DNA from: Edaphochlamys debaryana
Lineage: Eukaryota > Chlorophyta > Chlorophyceae > Chlamydomonadales
Assembly (NCBI GenBank): GCA_016858145.1
Contig: JAEHOE010000013.1
Coordinates: 372,001-436,000, forward strand
Length of the DNA: 64,000 nucleotides
Direction: 5' to 3'
Shown: positions 14,201 to 22,815 of the stretch, in pieces
Layout: each line of letters starts with the position of its first letter
Position numbering within the stretch: position 1 is the stretch's first letter
The notes under the pieces: generated by a model
Told to the model about the DNA's origin: nothing
Database searches by the model: none
What the model saw: only the letters and a program-made list of their open reading frames with translations
Made by a program: the position numbers and the translations under genes

Positions 14201-16779
14201 GTCGCCGGCGGGGCGGATGCAGATGTTGGCTCACAGCAGGGAGAGGAAAGGGCGCCCAAACACGATGCCGTAGGGCAGGTCTGTCTCGGGCAGGACGGGT
14301 GCCACGGGCACGTCCACCATGATTGCTGCGGGCTCATCTGGGGCACCGTTGCGGGCCAGGGTACCGTTGATGAACTCGCGCACGTCGCGTGCCGTGAAGT
14401 CGGTGATGTACTTAGCGTTCTTGGTGCCGCGCGCTCCAAAGATCCTGATGGGCTCGGTTTCGTGGTTGAGCCCGGGCACCCCAATGTGTTCTGTGGAGAT
14501 GGGCATGTGGCCAAAGAGATCTCGACGCACGAGGCAGCTTGCCCCGGTGAGACCCATGTCGACGCTGAACGCTGCTGTCGTGATGTTGAGCCCCGCGCAC
14601 ATGATCTCGATCTTGGGAATGCCTTGGGACTCCCATCGGCCGGCCCCGGCCCCGGCCCCGGCCCCGGCCCCGGCCCCGGCCCCGGCCCCGGCCCCGGCCC
14701 CGGCCCCGGCCCCGGCCCCGGCCCCGGCCCGGCCCGCCCGGCCCCGGCCCCGGCCCCGGCCCCGGCCCCGGCCCCGGCCCCGGCCCCGGCCCCGGCCCCG
14801 GCCCCGGCCCCGGCCCCGGCCCCGGCCCCGGCCCCGGCCCCGGCCCCGGCCCCGGCCCCGGCCCCGGCCCCGGCCCCCCGGCCCCGGCCCCCCCGGCCCC
14901 GGCCCCGGCCCCGGCCCCGGCCCCGGCCCCGGCCCCGGCCCCCGGCCCCGGCCCCCGGCCCCGGCCCGGCCCCGGCCCCGGCCCCGGCCCCGGCCCCGCC
15001 CCGGCCCCGGCCCCGGCCCCCGGCCCCGGCCCCGGCCCCGGCCCCGGCCCCGGCCCCGGCCCCGCCCCGGCCCGGCCCCGGCCCCGCCCGGCCCCCGGCC
15101 CCGGCCCCGGCCCCGGCCCCGGCCCCGGCCCCGGCCCCGGCCCCGGCCCCGCCCCGGCCCGGCCCCGGCCCGGCCCCAGGCCCCGGCCCGGCCCCGGCCC
15201 CGGCCCGGCCCCCGGCCCCGGCCCCGGCCCCGGCCCCGGCCCCGGCCCCGCCCCGGCCCCGCCCCGGCCCCGGCCCCGGCCCCGGCCCCGGCCCCGGCCC
15301 CGGCCCCGCTCGCTCGTTGTCGCCAAACGGTAGACCGGTGCTCAGGTCGTTGCCGTCCCCGGGCGCAACATTGTCGCTGCACGAGGTGCCGTAGTAGCGG
15401 GTAGACGCCAGGGCGCAGACAGGAGGCGGTGGCCTCGGCTGAGCTACGGCGGCCTCGCGTTCTGCACAGCGCGGGAATGGTGCCGCCATGGTGTCTTCAC
15501 CGAAGATCACGTCTCCGACCACGATGGCCGAAGGCCGGCGCCACATGTAGGCCTGCTGGCTGGCCGGCGGGGATTGGGGTTCCGAACTCGGTTGCTCGGC
15601 CGGCTGCGGTGGCACCAGGGCCTCGTGGACTGTCGAGACCGGCAGCGGCGGCGGCAGGTAAGGGTACCGCGACACCAGAGTCGCAGTCAGCTCCGGGGCC
15701 TTGGGGGCGAGCTCGGCCCCCACGGGACGCGGGCCTTGGTCCGCAGAAGCTGCCGCCTCCGGAGCTGCGGGCGGAGCCCGAGTCGCGGGGATCGCGGTCG
15801 CTTGGCGCTTGGGCGAAGGTACTGCAGGCGGGGCCTGGGCGCCAGCCTCGAGCGCTTCTCGGTTGCGCACCTGTGCGCTGCCGCTGAGACCCGCCGCTGC
15901 GACGTCGCGCTGGGGCGCCGCCAAGGTCGAGGGCCCGGCGGCTGCGGCAGAAGGCGCCCCCGAGGGCCGGCTGCGCTCCTGGCGTGGCGGCGGCGGGGTG
16001 GGCTGAGGTGCCGGGAGCGGTCGCTGCTCCCGCCAGCCGATGGCTTGCTCCTTGAAGGCGAGCCAATCCCTGAGCTTGCGGCACCAGTCGATGTACGCAC
16101 TGATGAAGTAGGTGCTGGAGTGGACGTGGCGTTCACTCTTACGGTAGACGGAGACGTTGGGGCGATCGAGGTCAGGGCCCATGCACGCTAGCACCTCCTC
16201 CATCCACCGGCACTCGCGGCGAAGCTGCTTGTCACCTTGGTCGTACGCCTTGGCCAGGGGAAGCGCAGGCAGGTCCTCGGGCCACGGTTGCAGATCAATC
16301 TCGTTGATGGGCTGGAAGAAGCCCTTGATGTCCAGGCTGCCGAGCGAGTCCTGCAGCTCCGGGGTCCACCGTAGCAGCGTGGGACCGCCCAGCAAAGCGT
16401 GCAGCAGGCAGTAGTCCTGGCTGTGCCGCGACCAAGGTGGGTAGCACAGCGGGTTGCCGAGCCGGGGGCCGGCCCCTCGGTAGTTCTCGTGACCAGGGAA
16501 GACGGCCAGATCTTGGTAAAGCCTGCAGTTTGGTCGCCTCGCGCAGACAGTTGCAGAGGGTGCAGGGGCGGCGCGAGCCTGAGAGCCGTCCAGGCGTCCC
16601 AGGGGATCGACTGCGGGACCTCTGCGGAGAGCCTGAAGGTCTGCGGCCGCCAGCTCCACCACTGCTGCTACGGCGGGGTTGGCGGTCGCCTGAACGCTCG
16701 CGCTCGTGGTCACGGCCTCGGCTCTCGGCACCTCGGTCGCGGGAACGGGAGCGGCCGCGGCTGGACTGGCGCCCCTCAT
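11290..16779 (-). CDS. Retroelement pol, first part: Pro-rich leader, GGGGCC region, TM segment, reverse transcriptase, RNase H
   Basis: One long frame from an ATG that overlaps the upstream stop (ATGA) to an amber codon. It begins with about 250 residues of plausible folded sequence (CYPPWSRHSQDYCLLHALLG), then Pro/Ala-rich sequence and a Gly-Pro/Gly-Ala/Gly-Arg tract encoded by the GGGGCC repeat. Between the tract and RT lie an acidic stretch (STSSEEESDDDAELDEQLDD), a basic helix-rich stretch, and a hydrophobic segment FTFAIVMLVFLGCW near 13030-13075. RT spans about 11820-12420: PRKKGIDGSYESNKYRYCAD, FITKCDCRAAFNQ, the catalytic YLFVDDAAV, KIEFLGHMVSADGL. RNase H follows with LHTDFSNVG, a Glu in YTSYKGEMLAACWAM, and LVTDHTPLLW, ending at the amber. 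The protease is in another frame, so this frame alone skips it. Confidence 0.88.
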   Translation of the reverse strand: MRGASPAAAAPVPATEVPRAEAVTTSASVQATANPAVAAVVELAAADLQALRRGPAVDPLGRLDGSQARAAPAPSATVCARRPNCRLYQDLAVFPGHENYRGAGPRLGNPLCYPPWSRHSQDYCLLHALLGGPTLLRWTPELQDSLGSLDIKGFFQPINEIDLQPWPEDLPALPLAKAYDQGDKQLRRECRWMEEVLACMGPDLDRPNVSVYRKSERHVHSSTYFISAYIDWCRKLRDWLAFKEQAIGWREQRPLPAPQPTPPPPRQERSRPSGAPSAAAAGPSTLAAPQRDVAAAGLSGSAQVRNREALEAGAQAPPAVPSPKRQATAIPATRAPPAAPEAAASADQGPRPVGAELAPKAPELTATLVSRYPYLPPPLPVSTVHEALVPPQPAEQPSSEPQSPPASQQAYMWRRPSAIVVGDVIFGEDTMAAPFPRCAEREAAVAQPRPPPPVCALASTRYYGTSCSDNVAPGDGNDLSTGLPFGDNERAGPGPGPGPGPGPGPGRGRGGAGAGAGAGAGAGGRAGAGAGPGPGAGPGPGRGGAGAGAGAGAGAGAGAGAGGRAGPGPGRGGAGAGAGAGAGAGAGGRGRGRGGAGAGAGAGAGPGPGAGAGGRGRGRGRGRGRGRGRGGRGRGAGAGAGAGAGAGAGAGAGAGAGAGAGAGAGAGAGAGAGAGAGAGAGRAGPGPGPGPGPGPGPGPGPGPGPGPGPGPGPADGSPKAFPRSRSCARGSTSRQQRSASTWVSPGQAASCVEISLATCPSPQNTLGCPGSTTKPSPSGSLERAAPRTLSTSPTSRHATCASSSTVPWPATVPQMSPQQSWWTCPWHPSCPRQTCPTASCLGALSSPCCEPTSASAPPATSAGSATPSMTSPPGAPGSGSATGTPTTPSADAPSRQPRPRAGGEVESEPEPESELASSSKLLEPAPPLATKPEACADTTAQDEQPASTNGDSAPGPAGERRKEELPDSKCGATPRQLPFWVKANTPAKRSINGPGAAGLSPAAEPLETGESSAPGAAGTESQAKGSGSLPSCGLIDHDVYGVSFACALHLLCDLGARTVAYGATTFGIWVPLPHCPRAITRLIAASPVYGPVQPYDTFGANTTDTEDEDWHSTSSEEESDDDAELDEQLDDWMEHVQWRLGCMILRRVTRSINRKLARQARRELRRQEERRAQAFAAMEQARRQYLSLVKRQFLQQRAERWAAAAGAMVSKRKYVPPDANTKSATPARWRLNSYKTFTFAIVMLVFLGCWRLSDAAPNCVPHRAYPQGGQWLAPSWAQLEQSPATTPLEQAMRRIQLRDPAPPARRSPPQAPPAGSPSAEAPLTEPPSTFVASTAPANASSVERPAAPPIEPPDAAALGPSPANVTTPDGARAPPKDSTLVKQEAGYTLCIRTDMTEAQRDSLRALFGKYDHLFARSLKDIGCYRGELGPVRLKLKHDNPIFEAPRRHSAAERLVEDTKCRELFGADIIEPSNSTRYAMNVTLPRKKGIDGSYESNKYRYCADARRINAASMRDYFRPPAPEDLFDRILGARFITKCDCRAAFNQLPLTEEDRDKTSFWWNNTLWRYKRLMYGAVNATAAWQRVLLHHVRKYGLQDCVYLFVDDAAVTGRMAEEHKQNLTRFLAMLDKINIKLHPDKTVVAADKIEFLGHMVSADGLRPVQAKVAAIQAIQPPRSLTELQALLGLCNYYRCYIPRFACIANPLYKLTKKGVAWGPETWQPRHQEALDQLKAEFSTNDRLLRKPDPNRQLILHTDFSNVGISTVLGQLDDEGHEYMVACISRSLNVHERNYTSYKGEMLAACWAMKMLRPYLIGPRFILVTDHTPLLWLM
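14231..14640 (-). CDS. Retropepsin-like protease region in a shifted frame
   Basis: Just downstream of the GGGGCC tract (element direction) one frame reads like a retroviral-type aspartic protease: KIEIMCAGLNITTAAFSVDM, then LTGASCLVRRDLFGHM, and at the end GIVFGRPFLSLL followed by a stop. The spacing and the final (I/V)-x-G-R-P-F-L motif fit. The residue before TGAS is Leu rather than the catalytic Asp, with an Asp a few residues earlier, so activity is doubtful. It is not in frame with the flanking long frame; the repeat or an indel must account for the shift. No start codon of its own is needed if it is reached by frameshifting. Confidence 0.6.
14640..15307 (-). repeat. (GGGGCC)n hexanucleotide tract inside the pol region
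   Basis: About 670 bp of nearly pure GGCCCC on the plus strand, hence GGGGCC on the element's sense strand, roughly 110 units with scattered one- or two-base interruptions that shift the repeat phase. In the sense frames it encodes Gly-Pro, Gly-Ala and Gly-Arg dipeptide repeats. The interruptions place the upstream leader and downstream protease in different frames. Seen directly; exact unit count in the genome may differ because such tracts assemble poorly. Confidence 0.95.
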
Positions 16780-17390
16780 CTCGGGATGAGGCGGGCCGCC
16801 GCGGGTGGTCGTGCATGGCCAGGGCTTGGACCTCCCTTCGGCGGAGCCGAGGCAGCCGACGTCGGCGCTTGGGCGTGGTGCGGCTCCACCTCCTCGAGTT
16901 GGGGCTCAGGCAGCTCTCCACGCGCGTCCGCCTCCGCCAGCTCCTCGTCCTCGTACACGAGCATCTCCTCCTCGACCACCTCCTCCGCAGTGTCGACGCT
17001 GGTGGCGAAGGCCACGCTGGCGCCGTCCGTGGGGCTCCAGTCCCATATGCGGATGCGGCGGTCGCTCAGCCCCAGCGAAGATGCCAGCAGGTGAGCGCAG
17101 TCGCTGGGATCGAACTGCATGGTGGGGATGTGCACGGAGACGGTCTTGAGCTGGGCCTTGGCCTCATCCACCGGAGGTGACGAGGGCTCGGAGGGCAGCA
17201 GGGCCGTGGCGCAGCAGGCGCGGAGCGAGGCTGCCACCTTCTCCAGCTCCGGCGGGGCCGGGACCAGCGCCACGTGGCCGTTGATGGTCTCGTCGCCCTG
17301 GTGCAGCCCGGAGCGGAAGCGGAGGTGCGGGCGCGGGTAGTAGTCGTACAGCATGCCGCACTGGTGAAAGAGCGGCCCGCCCCACAGCAT
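16776..17390 (-). CDS. Retroelement gag C-terminal / linker frame
   Basis: About 205 codons ending RLIPR-stop, where the stop overlaps the pol ATG as ATGA. Begins at the nested insert: LWGGPLFHQCGMLYDYYPRP follows directly, in frame, from GDFLVVPDDWAAGLFTM on the other side of the insert, so the two halves were one frame before insertion. Otherwise unrecognised; contains an acidic stretch (VEEEMLVYEDEELAEADA) and Pro-rich end. No catalytic motif seen. Probably a structural part of the gag polyprotein. Confidence 0.7.
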   Translation of the reverse strand: MLWGGPLFHQCGMLYDYYPRPHLRFRSGLHQGDETINGHVALVPAPPELEKVAASLRACCATALLPSEPSSPPVDEAKAQLKTVSVHIPTMQFDPSDCAHLLASSLGLSDRRIRIWDWSPTDGASVAFATSVDTAEEVVEEEMLVYEDEELAEADARGELPEPQLEEVEPHHAQAPTSAASAPPKGGPSPGHARPPAAARLIPR

Positions 17391-17442
17391 CTTTGGGGCT
17401 GGCGTTTCTGTCAATCCCGAGCAGTGCGTACAGGTCAGTCAT
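17391..17442 (-). pseudogene. DnaJ (Hsp40) gene, N-terminal fragment of the J domain
   Basis: ATG at 17442 begins MTDLYALLGIDRNASPKD, the classic first helix and turn of a J domain, cut off by the insert boundary after the codon for Lys. The continuation is at 23574 on the same strand, upstream of this fragment in the present orientation, so the two pieces cannot be joined by ordinary splicing. In the current locus translation would run on into retroelement sequence out of frame. Confidence 0.85.
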
Positions 17443-17758
17443 CACCGCCACTTTCTCTATCCGTCAGAGAGACTCTTTGCGCGGCGAGTTGCCGCGCAAT
17501 GGCCATGCCCATGTCCAATGGCACGCCGACCTGCTGCTGTTCTGCCTTGCTGACGACCTCCCACATGGCGGTGCTGGACCCGCGAGTCAGCCGCAGCACG
17601 GCGGCCGTGCTGCCCGCGCCGTTGCAGCCGTGTGTTGACACCGACCGACCGTCCACGAGGATGACCCGCCACCCGACCGCCGTGGCCACCTTGTCGAGGT
17701 CATCGTCGGTGCTTGGGCAAAAGTCTGTTCCGACCTTGAGCTCGCCCCCGGCTCCCAC
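17435..17758 (-). CDS. Unknown short reading frame overlapping the DnaJ start codon
   Basis: About 100 codons with balanced composition, including KVGTDFCPSTDDDLDKVATA and RESGGDD before the stop. Its stop overlaps the first codons of the DnaJ fragment by eight bases. A possible splice acceptor lies just before it (minus strand, near 17765), so it may be a final exon of a gene whose earlier exons are to the right. I recognise no family. Could instead be 5' UTR of the DnaJ gene. Confidence 0.35.
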   Translation of the reverse strand: MGAGGELKVGTDFCPSTDDDLDKVATAVGWRVILVDGRSVSTHGCNGAGSTAAVLRLTRGSSTAMWEVVSKAEQQQVGVPLDMGMAIARQLAAQRVSLTDRESGGDD

Positions 17759-17920
17759 CCCTGGCTCCCGCCCTTTGCCCCTGCCCCTTGCCCCCCTACT
17801 TACCCTCGCCCCACTCTCTCCCCCTTATGCCGGACTCGCACACAACCCTACCCCACAGACGCTGGTTTGCAGATTCTTTGAGTTCAAGATGGGGCGGGGC
17901 AACAGGGAGGGGGGGACCGT

Positions 17921-19345
17921 ATGCGCCCGCTGTTCGTTGAGTGGCACCTGCCGGAGGTCCGGGCTCAGTGGTACGACGAGCTGCCGCTGCACCTGGAGCA
18001 CCCAGCCCATGCTCCACATCCACGAGCATGGCCCCCTCCCCCCTCCCCCCTCCCCCCTCCCCCCTCCCCCCTCCCCCCTCCCCCCTCCCCCCTCCCCCCT
18101 CCCCCCTCCCCCCTCCCCCCTCCCCCCTCCCCCCTCCCCCCTCCCCCCTCCCCCCTCCCCCCTCCCCCCTCCCCCCTCCCCCCTCCCCCCTCCCCCCTCC
18201 CCCCTCCCCCCTCCCCCCTCCCCCCTCCCCCCTCCCCCCTCCCCCCTCCCCCCTCCCCCCTCCCCCCTCCCCCCTCCCCCCTCCCCCCTCCCCCCTCCCC
18301 CCTCCCCTTGTGCTGCCTCCGGAGCAGCTGGAGCCTCTGCCCCTGGCCCCGCCGGCGCAGCCTCAGTGGCTGGTGGGCGAGCACGGCAGCTTCCTGCTTG
18401 CCCCGCACCTGGCGGCTGATGACGCAATCGCAGTCCCGCAAGGCCAATCGCATGCGGAGCTGCAGGAGCAGCTGGCCCGCGCGCGCGTGGCCCCTGTCTG
18501 GCGTGGGCCGCCGCCGCCCTTGCTCATCCCCCGTCCCCCAATCCCCTTCCCGCCACCGGGCGCGCCTCCGGCTCCGCCTCCAGAGGAGCCTCAGTCGGAG
18601 GACCCAGCCACGGAAGACGTGGAGGAGTCGCTTTGGGGGTGGATGGTCGCCAGCTGCAGAACCTGGGCCTGGGCCTGGGGCGCTGGGGGGGGAGCAGCAG
18701 GCGGAGCCAGCGGACAGCGTCGCTCCTGACCCCACGCGACAGGCCGTAGCTCGTGACTCCACGTCTCGGGCCGCCTTGCCCGCGGCAGAGGGCGGGCTCC
18801 GGCCGCCTGCACCGCCGCCTGCACCGCTGCAACCGGCACCGCCGCCGGAGCCGGCGCAGCCGCAGGAGCCAGAACAGCCGCCGTTGGACCTGAGCCGTTA
18901 CATGGGCGAGCTGGACCTGGAGGACCCGCTGATTAACCGCTCAGTCTTCCAGCAGCGGCGGCTCAGCGACCGTCGGTGGACCCCGCACCGGTCCGTCTTC
19001 CTCCACTGGCTGGCGATGAGGGGATCACCCTGGGCCCCAACAAGGTCACCCTCGACGTTAACCCAGTGGCTCGGTTCGTGCAGGGCCCCGAAACGGATTC
19101 GACCCGGCTCAGCGCTGCAAGCTTTGCGCTGCTAGAGCAATGCATGACTCTGGACTCCACTCGGGCTGCTGCTGACGTTGGCAAGGTGAACGCCCAGGCC
19201 AAGAAAGCTGTGAAAAGGAATGTCATGAAAAGTGTCATGAAAGATGTCAATGTCACGGAGGATGTCAAGGAAGATGGCCTTGTCACGTTTGCCAGTCCAG
19301 TCCGGGAGTGCGCGTTCATGTACACGATGACGGTCCTGCTCAAGC
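17921..19345 (+). CDS. Possible Pro-rich gene on the plus strand of the insert (uncertain)
   Basis: Three overlapping frames on this strand read as plausible protein in turn: LPEVRAQWYDELPLHLEHP before the CCCCCT tract, EHGSFLLAPHLAADDAIAVP and a Pro/Glu-rich stretch after it, then LDLSRYMGELDLEDPLINR, then ITLGPNKVTLDVNPVARFVQ and a lower-GC stretch with repeated Val-Met-Lys. They are joined neither by clear splice sites nor by one frame, so this is either intron-rich, frameshifted, or non-coding. No family recognised. It converges on the recombinase-like gene. Confidence 0.25.
18030..18306 (+). repeat. (CCCCCT)n microsatellite
   Basis: About 46 near-perfect copies of a six-base C/T unit, G-rich on the other strand. 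In plus frames it would encode Pro-Ser-Pro-Leu-Pro-Pro. Lies within the nested insert. Confidence 0.97.
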
Positions 19346-19346
19346 C

Positions 19347-21111
19347 TCAGGTCACGCTGCACACTGACCGCGCGGCCCTCCTCCGCAAGGTGCGGCACGT
19401 GGCCCAGGGGAAGCCGACAAAGATGTGGCGGGAGTCCTTTGGCCGGAGAGGCGAGCCCCCCTGCGCGACCCATGGCGCCCCGTTGTCCTGCTGGGCTGAC
19501 ACGTACAGGCCTGACAGGCTTGCGTACGAGCGCATGCTGTGTCCTTTCTTGCTGACCAGGAACCCACGCTGCATGCGGCGGCCCTTCACGAGGGTGGGCC
19601 GCGCCCGCTGCAGGTAGGCAGATACCCTCCTGCAGAGCTCCTCAGGCAACGGGATGGTGACGGTCCTCTTGGTGGGCTTTGCGGCACGAGCGGTCTTGTA
19701 GTGCACCAGCACGGCGTTGTACTTGGGCACCCCGGAGGCCCAGGTCCCCACGGCCTCCAGGCGGGTCCCCTTGCACGTGTCTGGGTGGCGGCAGTTGGCG
19801 TGCTCACACGGCACGCTGACCCCCGGCGCTCTGTGGTAGCGGCGTGGCAGGACAGTACGTTAGGTGGCAAGAAGGATGGCACCGGATCGATAATGGGGAC
19901 CAAATCTCTCCCGTGTTGCTAGCAAGGCGAGCTCTCAGTGCGCGCCACGCAGCTTACCGCATGGTCCACAACACTTCGGGGCGCAGGGGGGGGACGAAAG
20001 CCCCCAGTAGCAGGTCCACGAGGAGGGACTGAAGCATGAGCTGTGCTGTCTTCTTGGAAACCAGCTCCTGCTCCCCTCCCTCCTCGCCGCCCCCCTCCTG
20101 CCCGCCCTCCCTGCCCACTTCCCCGCCGGCGCCCTCCTCCCCCTCCCCCTCCCCCTCCCCCTCCCCCCCCCCCTCCCCCTCCCCCTCCTCCCCCTCCCCC
20201 TCGTCCTCTCCCTCATCCTCCTCAACTCCCTCCCCCTCCCCCTCCTCCCCGTCCCCCTCGTCCTCCCCATGCTCCTCCTCATCCTCTTCATCCCCACTAT
20301 CCTCCCCCTCCTCCTCCTCCTCCTCCTCCTCCTCCTCCTCCTCCTCCTCCTCCTCCTCCTCCTCCTCCTCCTCCTCCTCCTCCTCCTCCTCCTCCTCCTC
20401 CTCCTCCTCCTCCTCCCCCTCCAGCGCACGCTCAACCTACATAGAGGGGCAGGGGGAACCGTGGTGTTGGGCATGCGTCACCCTTGTACAGGCTCGGCTC
20501 ACAGTAGCACGCCCGTACGGCAAGATGAAGACCCGAGCTACACGGCAGGACCCCGCACCTGGGCGTACAGCTGGACCGAGAAGGCCAGCGCCTCCTCCAT
20601 GGTGGGGTACCGGGGCGCGGGCTTGGAGTTCGGAGGCGGTCTTGCGTCCTTGTTGGCTCCTAGCTGCGCCCGGAAGTTCTTGACCCAGGTTATCAGCCTC
20701 TGCAGGTAGTGGGCCTGTCCGGGGCAAGCCAATGGAAGGGGGAGATGGGGGAGGGAGAGGAAGAGGGACAGTCGTGTGGACTGACTGGGGTTCCAATGGG
20801 GGCTGTGGGGGGGTGGCCCATGCTACACAGCAGCCATGTACGACACACGCACGCACGGCACGCACCGGTGTGCCGTCCTCGTTCGGCGTCCACTCGCTGG
20901 GGCACCTGCTACGGCCGCGGCTGTCTAGGTACGCCAGCACTCGCAGCATGTTGTTGCAGTCATTGGCGAGGGCCCCAACTGCAGCATTCATGACATTCTT
21001 TTCATTATTGAGCGACTGCAAAGACTGCAGCAAATGCATGACAGGTCGTGGTGATCTGAGCACATAGTAGAGTGTTTCATAGCAGGGCATACAGCGGGCC
21101 GACCAGCGCAT
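19347..21111 (-). CDS. Tyrosine-recombinase-like (Crypton/DIRS-type) gene, four exons, probably broken near its end
   Basis: Exons 20866-21111, 20559-20699, 19958-20436, 19347-19830 join with consistent phase. Order of features: a helical N-terminal region (LNNEKNVMNAAVGALANDCN, ITWVKNFRAQLGANKDARPP) like a core-binding domain; a long poly-Glu tract; then LMLQSLLVDLLLGAFVPPLR, where the PPLR arginine fits catalytic box I; then HYKTARAAKPTKRTVTIPLP, a beta-region typical of these recombinases, and LRPKDSRHIFVG resembling the second conserved box. The frame stops 23 codons later and I could not place the catalytic tyrosine; the same frame past the stop has YMNAHSRTG, weakly like the expected (G/N)HS box. 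Would cut and join DNA at a short shared sequence. Family call is from motif memory, without a search. Confidence 0.5.
20303..20416 (-). repeat. (GAG)n tract encoding poly-Glu in the recombinase-like gene
   Basis: CTC repeat on plus, about 38 units, GAG on the coding strand. It continues into a wider Glu/Gly/Asp-rich stretch to about 20080, separating the core-binding-like part from the catalytic-like part of the protein. Confidence 0.95.
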
Positions 21112-21692
21112 TCTGTACCACTATTTGTACAGCGCACAGGTGACTTCGGCCTGTGGTTTGACCACTTAATTGTGTCAAGATTGCAAAATATTGCAATACA
21201 ACCACCGGTGTAATTATGGTTATCACCATGGCCCGGCCTGTGCGGGACGACCGGACTGTATTATGTAACATTACTTGTTCGCCAGAGCTACCCCGCTCTA
21301 CGAGCGAGACCACTCGTGGGGACCACTCGGCCCGACCAGTTCGGCCCTTGGCCAAACTCCACCACGCCTTGGCACCAGTTGGCGATCGCTGCCAGTTATT
21401 GTTGTACGCAGGCCATCACCTGCGACGGTTGTGTCTTCCGCTCGGTTGGTCGCTTGGGGGCCGGGGTCACACTCAGCACCTTCCAGCTCCCTCATGCCTC
21501 CTCCGCAGCGCCAGGGTTCAATAGTCCGTATCTCGCCGTTGTCAGTTTGTACTTGTAACGACTTAGAGCTGTAGTGAAGGTGGGTCACGGCGCATCGCAG
21601 CTCAATACGAGCCCGCGACGCAACCACAACGCTTTCACATACTTGTGTTCAACCGTTCCTGCTACTATCTCCGCCAATAGACCCATCCCGCA
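21112..21692. other. Insert segment with no supported gene
   Basis: Lies upstream of the recombinase-like gene and should hold its promoter. Base composition is noticeably more A/T-rich than elsewhere in the window around 21120-21280. No clear coding frame. Confidence 0.5.
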
Positions 21693-22130
21693 TTGGAACC
21701 TGCCGCGTCACAAATGTGGGCCATCAGCGACGTGCGCACAGAGCACCGCCAACTCACCGGACTCCCGGACGTACGTGAGGTCATGCTAAGCAACACCAAA
21801 CCCTGCGAGGGTTGGGCTGGGCTGCACAGCGTCAGTCGTAGCATGCGCGATGCTGTCGACCTCAACACCGAAAGCCTCACTATCAAGGTCGCGCACCTGA
21901 AAGCCTACAGTTCTCGCAACATCACGATGCCCGAGCTCGTGGGGCGCCTGCTGTTGAGGGTGCTCCGAGTGCGGGCGCTGACCGTGGAAACTGTGGACGA
22001 CGAGAACCCATTGCTAAACCGCTTGCTCCAATACATCCGGGAGAGCACGCTTCTGCCAGCAAGAGTACAGACGCTCACTGTTGTGCGGGGACGCTGTAGA
22101 GGGCTCCTCGACGTTTTGGCAGCAGCTTGA
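21693..22130 (+). CDS. Hypothetical protein of up to 145 residues
   Basis: Single plus-strand frame; if the first codon is not used, an ATG a few codons in (MWAISDVRTEHRQLTGLPDV) would start it. The composition is mixed and plausible (VSRSMRDAVDLNTESLTIKV, TVETVDDENPLLNRLLQYIR). The HSVSRSMRDAVD part vaguely recalls F-box helices but not enough for a call. It lies between the recombinase-like gene and the DnaJ gene, on the opposite strand to both. Confidence 0.4.
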   Translation: MEPAASQMWAISDVRTEHRQLTGLPDVREVMLSNTKPCEGWAGLHSVSRSMRDAVDLNTESLTIKVAHLKAYSSRNITMPELVGRLLLRVLRVRALTVETVDDENPLLNRLLQYIRESTLLPARVQTLTVVRGRCRGLLDVLAAA

Positions 22131-22746
22131 GGTCATGATGTGATCATGTCGAGAGAGTTAGTGAAGGTTGGGTGGGTGGTTTAGGGTTTAGGGCGAGAAT
22201 GATAGAGGTAGCAATAGGGATAGAGGTAGTGCACTCAGAGTGATAGACTCGTCAGACAACAACGTCGTTCATGATGATGATGATGATGATGATGCACGCT
22301 TGCCAAAGATGCGTCTGAACGCAAGACGGTACTTGACGAGCTGGTCGGCCGCGTCAAGCGCGGGGTAGACCACTTTAAAGTGGACACGGAGGCTTGCGCC
22401 GGCAGCAATTGCGGTGATCCCCTTGCCCGGGAAGCTCATCGGAGCCGTTGGGTCTCGGTATCCCGGGGCGTGCACCTCAATGTCACGACAGTCGCAGTGG
22501 TCGAGCACAAGCGATCACCGAAACCCGCAGAGCACCTCCTCAAGGGTCAGGGTCAGCGTCACAGTGATGTTGCCTGTCCTTGAGCACAGCACCGCTTCCA
22601 ACTCTGCGGGCAGCGCGTGGCGGATGCGGACACATATCTGGGACCCTGCAACGTGCGATACATCCCACACCTCACCATCGGCAACGCCTGGCAGAACGCG
22701 CACATCAAAGTGTCGCTGCCGGTACGTGGACCCCCGCCCATGGCAG

Positions 22747-22815
22747 GCCCTTGTTGCAGTGTGTTCCAGCATCCTGGCGCCAGGATGCTGGATCACACTG
22801 CAACAAAACGTGGGC
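22747..22815. repeat. Long near-perfect hairpin in a DnaJ intron
   Basis: Two arms of about 28 bases beginning TGTTGCAGTGTG, meeting at GGCGCC, with one or two mismatched positions. One arm occurs again at 23024-23054 without its partner. The two copies bracket about 200 bases of intron. It looks like a small palindromic mobile element or a foldback; also capable of forming a strong RNA stem. Confidence 0.85.

Noticed and set aside
14231..15400. Long plus- and minus-strand Gly/Pro/Arg frames over the GGGGCC tract
   Set aside because: All six frames stay open because of the repeat; only the element-sense frames have flanking protein-like sequence.
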